Both the position numbers and the translations under genes were made by a program. Positions 59,609 through 64,000 of a stretch of 64,000 bases of DNA are shown piece by piece. The stretch is taken from assembly GCF_018614205.1 (NCBI RefSeq), contig NZ_JAGGOS010000060.1, positions 1-64,000 on the forward strand, written 5' to 3'. A model generated the notes under the pieces. That model did no database searches, was not told where the DNA came from, and worked only from the letters and a program-made list of their open reading frames with translations. How positions within the stretch are numbered: position 1 is the first letter of the stretch; every line of letters starts with the position of its first letter. Source of the DNA: Streptomyces sp. ISL-36. Lineage in GTDB: Bacteria > Actinomycetota > Actinomycetes > Streptomycetales > Streptomycetaceae.

Positions 59609-61066
59609 ATGGCTTACGACGATCTCCGCTCGCTGCTCAGGGCCCTGGAACGCGAAGGCGACCTCAAGCGCATCAAGGCCGAAGTCGACCCGTACCTGGA
59701 GGTCGGGGAGATCGTCGACCGGGTGAACAAGGCGGGGGGCCCGGCACTGCTCTTCGAGAACGTCAAGGGCTCCGCGATGCCGCTCGCGATGAACGTCTTC
59801 GGGACGGACCGGCGGCTGCTGAAGGCGCTGGGGCTGAAGTCGTACGGCGAGATCAGCGAGAAGATCGGCGGGCTGCTCAAGCCCGAGCTGCCGCACGGCT
59901 TCGTCGGCGTCCGCGAGGCCTTCGGGAAGCTGGGCTCGATGGTCCACGTGCCGCCGAAGAAGGTGAAGTCCGACAACGCGCCCGTCCAGGAGGTCGTCCT
60001 GACCGGCGACGACGTCGACCTGGACGCGCTGCCCGCGCTCTTCACCTGGCCGAAGGACGGCGGGTCCTTCTTCAACCTGGGTCTGACGCACACCAAGCAC
60101 CCGGAGACGGGCGTGCGCAACCTCGGCCTCTACCGGCTCCAGCGTCACGACCGGCGCACGATCGGCATGCACTGGCAGATCCACAAGGACAGCCGCAACC
60201 ACTACGCGGTGGCCGCGGCGCGGGGCGAGCGGCTGCCGGTCGCGATCGCGTTCGGCTGCCCGCCGGCCGTGACGTACGCGTCGACGGCGCCGCTGCCCGG
60301 TGACATCGACGAGTACCTCTTCGCCGGCTTCGTTCAGGGCAAGCGGATCGAGATGGTCGACTGCAAGACGGTGCCGCTGCAGGTGCCGGCGAACGCGGAA
60401 GTGGTCATCGAGGGGTGGCTGGAGCCGGGCGAGATGCTGCCCGAGGGTCCCTTCGGCGACCACACCGGCTTCTACACGCCGCAGGAGCCGTTCCCGGCGT
60501 TGAAGATCGACTGCGTGACGATGCGGAAGCGTCCGCTGCTGCAGTCGATCGTGGTGGGCCGGCCGCCGACGGAGGACGGCCCGCTGGGGCGGGCGACGGA
60601 GCGGTTCTTCCTGCCCCTGCTGAAGATCATCGTGCCGGACATCGTCGACTACCACCTGCCGGAGTCGGGCGGCTTCCACAACTGCGCGATCGTCTCGATC
60701 GACAAGAAGTACCCGAAGCACGCGCAGAAGGTCATGCACGCCATCTGGGGCGCGCACATGATGTCGCTGACGAAGCTGATCATCGTGGTGGACAAGGACT
60801 GCGACGTGCACGACCTGCACGAGGTGTCCTGGCGGGCGCTCGGCAACACGGACTACGCCCGTGACCTGACGGTCGTCGAGGGCCCGGTGGACCACCTGGA
60901 CCACGCCTCGTACCAGCAGTTCTGGGGCGGCAAGGCCGGCATCGACGCGACGAAGAAGCTGCCCGAGGAGGGCTACACCAGGGACGGCGGCTGGCCGGAC
61001 ATGGTGGAGTCGGATCCGGCGACGGCGGCGCTCGTCGACCGCCGGTGGAAGGAGTACGGCCTGTGA
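59609..61066 (+). CDS. mqnL: UbiD-family decarboxylase, futalosine pathway of menaquinone synthesis (MqnL)
   Basis: 485 residues, complete UbiD fold. In streptomycetes the homologue decarboxylates the prenylated 1,4-dihydroxy-6-naphthoate intermediate after the prenyltransferase step, using prenylated FMN made by the UbiX-type enzyme. Visible blocks: GLYRLQRHDRRTIGMHWQIHKDSRNHY, GEMLPEGPFGDHTGFYTPQEPFP (the Glu/Arg catalytic region) and DKDCDVHDLHEVSWRAL. The GTG start of the prenyltransferase overlaps its stop. ATG 59609 follows without a clear ribosome site. Confidence 0.93.
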   Translation: MAYDDLRSLLRALEREGDLKRIKAEVDPYLEVGEIVDRVNKAGGPALLFENVKGSAMPLAMNVFGTDRRLLKALGLKSYGEISEKIGGLLKPELPHGFVGVREAFGKLGSMVHVPPKKVKSDNAPVQEVVLTGDDVDLDALPALFTWPKDGGSFFNLGLTHTKHPETGVRNLGLYRLQRHDRRTIGMHWQIHKDSRNHYAVAAARGERLPVAIAFGCPPAVTYASTAPLPGDIDEYLFAGFVQGKRIEMVDCKTVPLQVPANAEVVIEGWLEPGEMLPEGPFGDHTGFYTPQEPFPALKIDCVTMRKRPLLQSIVVGRPPTEDGPLGRATERFFLPLLKIIVPDIVDYHLPESGGFHNCAIVSIDKKYPKHAQKVMHAIWGAHMMSLTKLIIVVDKDCDVHDLHEVSWRALGNTDYARDLTVVEGPVDHLDHASYQQFWGGKAGIDATKKLPEEGYTRDGGWPDMVESDPATAALVDRRWKEYGL

Positions 61067-61965
61067 TCAGCGCCGCTGCCGCAGCCCCCGTACCCGGGCG
61101 CACGAAGGCCTTCCTCCGGCTCGTGATGATCGAGCACTCGGTATTCGCGCTGCCCTTCGCGTACATCGCCTCGCTGACCGCGATGTTCGCCACGGACCGG
61201 AACATCCACTGGGGCACCCTGCTGCTGGTCACCGTCTGCATGGTGGGGCTGCGGACCTTCGCGATGGCCTGCAACCGGATCATCGACCGCGAGATCGACG
61301 CCCGTAACCCGCGGACCGCCGGCCGTGAGCTGGTGACGGGCGCGGTGTCCGTGCGGTCGGCGTGGACGGGGGCCGGGGCGGCCGTCGTCGTCTTCCTCGG
61401 TGCGGCGGCCCTGCTGAACCCGCTGTGTCTGGCGCTCGCGCCGCTCGCGGTCGTGCCGATGGTCGTCTATCCGTACGGGAAGCGGTTCACGAACTTCCCG
61501 CACGCGATCCTCGGTCTCGCGCAGGCCATGGGGCCGATCGGGGCCTGGCTCGCGGTGACCGGCACATGGTCCTGGGACGCGGTGATCCTCGGACTCGCGG
61601 TCGGGGTCTGGATCGGCGGATTCGACCTGATCTTCGCCTGTCAGGACGTCCAGGCCGACCGCGCGCACGGCGTGATGTCCGTCCCGGCCCGCTTCGGCGT
61701 CCCGGCGGCCCTGTGGGGCGCCCGGGCGTCCGCGGTCGTGACGACGGGCCTCCTCGTCGCGTACGCGCTGGCGACGGACGCGGGGCTGTTCTTCTGGGTC
61801 GGCCTGGTGATCGTGGTGGCGGCGTTCTGCTACGAGCACACGATCGTCAAGCCGCACGACCTGTCCCGGCTGAACCGGGCGTTCTTCACGACGAACGGCT
61901 TCATCGGGATCTCGCTCTTCGTCTGCGCCCTGCTCGACCTGCTGGTGCGGGGCCTGACGGTCTGA
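61063..61965 (+). CDS. mqnP: UbiA-family prenyltransferase, menaquinone biosynthesis (MqnP)
   Basis: 300 residues, about eight membrane helices. Two aspartate-rich prenyl-diphosphate sites are visible: NRIIDREIDARNPRT (about 73) and CQDVQADRAHG (about 192). Attaches the polyprenyl side chain to 1,4-dihydroxy-6-naphthoate in the futalosine route. GTG start overlaps the mqnL stop. Its own TGA begins a 24-bp repeat. Confidence 0.93.
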   Translation: MISAAAAAPVPGRTKAFLRLVMIEHSVFALPFAYIASLTAMFATDRNIHWGTLLLVTVCMVGLRTFAMACNRIIDREIDARNPRTAGRELVTGAVSVRSAWTGAGAAVVVFLGAAALLNPLCLALAPLAVVPMVVYPYGKRFTNFPHAILGLAQAMGPIGAWLAVTGTWSWDAVILGLAVGVWIGGFDLIFACQDVQADRAHGVMSVPARFGVPAALWGARASAVVTTGLLVAYALATDAGLFFWVGLVIVVAAFCYEHTIVKPHDLSRLNRAFFTTNGFIGISLFVCALLDLLVRGLTV

Positions 61966-62040
61966 CGGCCGGCTGCGGCGCCGATGTGACGGCCGGCTGC
62001 GGCGCAGACATGACGGCCGGTCCGCGCCGATACGGCCGGC
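61963..62040. repeat. 24-bp tandem repeat starting at the mqnP stop codon
   Basis: Units at 61963-61986 and 61987-62010 (TGACGGCCGGCTGCGGCGCC and GATG/AGACA ends) and a truncated 62011-62032 unit share TGACGGCCGG; unit 1 opens with the stop TGA itself, so the stop is copied twice more. It fills the gap to the stop of the converging rhomboid gene (62050). Confidence 0.85.
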
Positions 62041-62049
62041 CGGCCCACC

Positions 62050-62655
62050 TCACGGGGTGAGGGCGGCGCGGCGACGGGCGGGACGGAAGAGGAAGGCCGA
62101 GCCCACACCGGCCGCGAGGCCGACGAGGTGACCCTGCCAGCTGACCCCCGTGCTGGTGGGGGAGATGCCGATCAGGATGCTGCCGCCCCAGATCGCGGCG
62201 ACCGTCACTCCCACGGCGATGCCGAGGAGCCTGCGCTCCACGAAGCCGCGGACCACGAGGTAGCCGAAGAGGCCGAAGACCAGTCCGGACGCGCCCGCGG
62301 TGATCGAGTGCGACGGGGAGATCAGCCAGACGCCGATGCCGTCGGCGACGACGATCACCGCGCAGACGGCGAGGAAGCGGCGGATGCCGCCGAGGGCGGC
62401 GACGAAGCCGAAGACCAGCAGCGGGACGGTGTTGGAGGCGACGTGTCCGAATCCGAAGTGCAGGAACGGCGCCGCGAGGATCCCGCCGAGGCTGTCGGGG
62501 TCGCGGGCCACGATGCCGTACGCGTCGAGGGCGTGACCGGTCGCGAGGTCGACGGCCTCGAGCGCCCAGAGGACGGCCACCCAGACGAGCATCATCACGG
62601 CGGCGGCCTTGCCCCGCTCGGCCGAACTCCACCTGTCGGTGCGCGGGTCGGTCAT
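62050..62655 (-). CDS. Rhomboid family intramembrane serine protease
   Basis: 201 residues. The catalytic serine is in SITAGASGLVFGLFGYL (GxSG) and the histidine in WQGHLVGLAAG; HFGFGHVASNTVPLLVFG is the conserved HxxxN-type loop of the second segment. Cleaves membrane-spanning substrates; the substrate is not inferable. ATG at 62655. It splits the mqn genes: mqnL-mqnP lie on one side and the UbiX-type gene, in the opposite direction, on the other. Confidence 0.92.
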   Translation of the reverse strand: MTDPRTDRWSSAERGKAAAVMMLVWVAVLWALEAVDLATGHALDAYGIVARDPDSLGGILAAPFLHFGFGHVASNTVPLLVFGFVAALGGIRRFLAVCAVIVVADGIGVWLISPSHSITAGASGLVFGLFGYLVVRGFVERRLLGIAVGVTVAAIWGGSILIGISPTSTGVSWQGHLVGLAAGVGSAFLFRPARRRAALTP

Positions 62656-62733
62656 GGCAGCCCCCTGCGGTCGTGCGCCTCCCCCCGGAAACGTCCGGGA
62701 CACCTTACTCAGTTCCGTGGGGAGCGGGCCGGA

Positions 62734-62739
62734 TAGGCT
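62734..62739 (+). promoter_or_regulatory. Putative -10 of a leaderless UbiX-gene transcript
   Basis: TAGGCT lies 7 nt before the GTG at 62747; no Shine-Dalgarno sequence is present. Confidence 0.4.
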
Positions 62740-62746
62740 CGTCGGT

Positions 62747-63427
62747 GTGGAGCCGGTAGAGGAACAGCAGCGTCGTCCCTGGGTGGTCGGGGTGTCCGGG
62801 GCGTCGGGGACCCCGTACGCCGCCGCCGTACTGAGGGGGCTGCTCGCAGCGGGGGAGAGCGTCGACCTGGTCGTCTCGCGGGCGTCGCGGCTGACGCTGC
62901 TGGACGAGACGGGGATCGCCTTCCGGGACGCGCACTGGCGCGAGGACCTGACGGCGTGGCTGGCGCGGGGCGCCGACGGAAAGCCCGACACGTTCGACGT
63001 GGACGTCGCGGGCGTGCGGTACTGGAGCGCCGGGGACCTGGCCGCCGGGCCGAGCAGTGGTTCGTACCCCGTGAAGGGGATGCTGATCGTGCCGGCGTCG
63101 ACCGCCTCGGTGGCGGGGGTGGCGCTGGGGCTCTCGAAGGACCTGCTGCAGCGGGCGGCGAGCGTGACGCTCAAGGAGCGGCGGCCGCTGGTGGTCGCGG
63201 TGCGGGAGACCCCGCTGAACGGGCAGACGCTGAAGCATCTGGTGGCGCTGGACGAGGCGGGCGCCGTGGTGCTGCCCGCCTCTCCGGCGTTCTACGCGGG
63301 GGCGACGCACATCCAGGATCTGGTGGACTTCGTCGCCGGGCGGGTGCTCGACGCGGCTGGGGTGCCGCATCGGCTGTACCGCCGCTGGGAGGGAGAGCTC
63401 GGTGGGGGGAGCTCCCGGGGCGATTAG
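62747..63427 (+). CDS. mqnM: UbiX-family flavin prenyltransferase (MqnM-type)
   Basis: 226 residues. Makes prenylated FMN for the UbiD-type decarboxylase MqnL. VVGVSGASGTPYAAAVLRGLL is the FMN phosphate loop; MLIVPASTASVAGVALGLSKDLLQRAASVTLKERRPLVVAVRETPLN is the signature block. An insert with ADGKPDTFDVDVAGV lengthens the middle. GTG at 62747 is used; the frame is open upstream but antisense to the rhomboid gene. Confidence 0.92.
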   Translation: MEPVEEQQRRPWVVGVSGASGTPYAAAVLRGLLAAGESVDLVVSRASRLTLLDETGIAFRDAHWREDLTAWLARGADGKPDTFDVDVAGVRYWSAGDLAAGPSSGSYPVKGMLIVPASTASVAGVALGLSKDLLQRAASVTLKERRPLVVAVRETPLNGQTLKHLVALDEAGAVVLPASPAFYAGATHIQDLVDFVAGRVLDAAGVPHRLYRRWEGELGGGSSRGD

Positions 63428-63555
63428 CGCTTCTTGGCGTCGGTGGCGCGCTTGTCGGCGCGACGCTTCGGCTGGGCCGGCTGGTGGGCACGCGAGCGGT
63501 TGGCCAGGTCCTGCAGCTCGCGCATACGGGCGTAGGCCATCTCGATCGTGTACAC
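63424..63555 (-). CDS. Small basic protein (43 aa)
   Basis: A 43-residue frame begins VYTIEMAYARMRELQDLANR and ends with a Lys/Arg-rich tail (KRRADKRATDAKKR). GTG at 63555 has AGGAG about 10 nt upstream. TAA (63426-63424) overlaps the UbiX-gene stop TAG in opposite direction. No known domain; an amphipathic helix with a basic tail could bind nucleic acid or ribosome. It is divergent from the Lrp/AsnC gene, which may regulate it. Confidence 0.6.
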   Translation of the reverse strand: MYTIEMAYARMRELQDLANRSRAHQPAQPKRRADKRATDAKKR

Positions 63556-63601
63556 GGTGAACACCACTCCTGAAAGATCGTTTTTGATCTGCTGAAAGAT
63601 T

Positions 63602-63642
63602 CACAGGGTGTCGACCCCTGTGTACCTTAGATTCTATACCTA
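63602..63642. promoter_or_regulatory. Lrp-type operator and adjacent palindrome
   Basis: TAGATTCTATACCTA (63628-63642) has the TAG-N9-CTA form of Lrp/AsnC boxes; CACAGGGTGTCGACCCCTGTG (written as arms CACAGGG and CCCCTGTG, 63602-63622) is an inverted repeat just left of it. Both lie between the small basic gene and the Lrp-type gene. Confidence 0.5.
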
Positions 63643-63681
63643 AACTCGCGGTATCGCTGGACAATGGAAGGCTTCATACCT

Positions 63682-64000
63682 ATGGACGCCGTGGACAGGC
63701 AGCTCATCCAGGCCCTGCGGGAGAACGGCAGGGCTTCGTACGCCGAGCTCGGCCGGCTCGTCGGGCTCTCCGGCCCCTCGGTCACCGACCGCATCAACCG
63801 CCTCGAGGTGGCCGGCGTCATCACCGGCTACCGCGCCACCGTCGACGCCGCCTCGCTGGGACTCGGCGTCACGGCCCTCATCGGCATCTCCCTCTCCGAC
63901 GCGGCCGACCACGAGGACGTGGCGCGCCGGCTGAAGGACCTCGCCGAGATCGAGGACTGCTGGTTCATCGCCGGTGACGACTCGTTCATGCTCAAGGTGC
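63682..64000 (+). CDS. Lrp/AsnC family transcriptional regulator (partial)
   Basis: The first 106 codons are present; the gene continues past the window edge. HTH block DAVDRQLIQALRENGRASYAELGRLVGLSGPSVTDRINRLEVAGVITGY (about 2-50), then the start of the RAM ligand domain (LGVTALIGISLSDAADHEDVARRL). GGAAGG at 63666-63671 lies 10 nt before the ATG at 63682; an ATG at 63664 would place that site inside the gene. An Lrp-type site just upstream suggests autoregulation. Confidence 0.92.
   Translation, partial: MDAVDRQLIQALRENGRASYAELGRLVGLSGPSVTDRINRLEVAGVITGYRATVDAASLGLGVTALIGISLSDAADHEDVARRLKDLAEIEDCWFIAGDDSFMLKV

Noticed and set aside
16109..62040. CRISPR arrays among the short tandem repeats
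   Set aside because: All arrays are head-to-tail repeats without unique spacers and no cas gene is present.
1..64000. tRNA or rRNA genes
   Set aside because: No cloverleaf with a T-loop GTTCRANNC match in a plausible context and no rRNA-like conserved stretch was found by reading both strands; a covariance-model scan would be the decisive check.

Overview
The window is high-GC DNA with GTG and TTG starts, long open antisense frames and gene content typical of Streptomyces. Diagnostic loci are bldN with its anti-sigma partner rsbN, the Rex-controlled rex-hemA-hemC-hemD-hemB run with a near-perfect Rex operator, and the split futalosine-pathway genes for menaquinone (UbiD-, UbiA- and UbiX-type). 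No rRNA, tRNA, CRISPR array, insertion sequence or prophage was seen. It is ordinary chromosomal core interspersed with accessory blocks.

Layout. 1-6.9 kb: HAD phosphatase, MFS transporter, AcuC-like deacetylase, phosphatase-like protein, small HTH protein, ribosomal protein bS22, NAD-dependent epimerase and acyltransferase, closed by a 21-bp-stem terminator. 6.9-11 kb: rsbN, bldN, HAD-IB phosphatase, glutaredoxin-like protein. 11.2-17.4 kb: heme operon. 17.5-21.2 kb: imine-reductase-like enzyme, DUF1876 protein, DUF4232 lipoprotein, an unannotated 29-residue membrane peptide and a membrane-anchored HTH protein. 21.2-25.3 kb: argS and class I lysS, divergent. 25.3-30.7 kb: DUF2637 protein, two DUF3558 lipoproteins, RtcB, an SDR. 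30.7-41.1 kb: accessory block of small-molecule enzymes and regulators (YnfA, FAD monooxygenase/TetR pair, MarR, Mut7-C, NmrA-like, two GNATs, AraC, DinB-like, MerR and others).

41.2-49.3 kb: hemL with a duplicated scrap of its own 5' end just upstream, a histidine phosphatase, a Tat-type lipoprotein with a polysaccharide-deacetylase-like fold, then the complete System II cytochrome c maturation operon (resA-ccdA-resB-ccsA). 49.9-57.2 kb, the most unusual part: a membrane-anchored periplasmic-binding-like protein encoded 5 nt after a large P-loop ATPase and no permease; an IPNS-like dioxygenase overlapping a cytosine-deaminase-like gene; a minimal GntR regulator facing two overlapping small genes behind a structured leader; and a flavodoxin-fold reductase. 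57.4-64 kb: DMT transporter overlapping a LysR gene by 110 bp, PLDN protein, mqn decarboxylase and prenyltransferase, rhomboid protease, UbiX-type enzyme, a 43-residue basic protein and the start of an Lrp/AsnC regulator.

The clearest unexplained signals are: a divergent promoter between a monooxygenase and its TetR regulator in which five operator-like 14-bp units sit in strict 14-bp register over 98 bp; the ATPase/anchored-binding-protein pair; and a recurring pattern of short tandem repeats that start at or just after a stop codon, mostly in convergent gene gaps.
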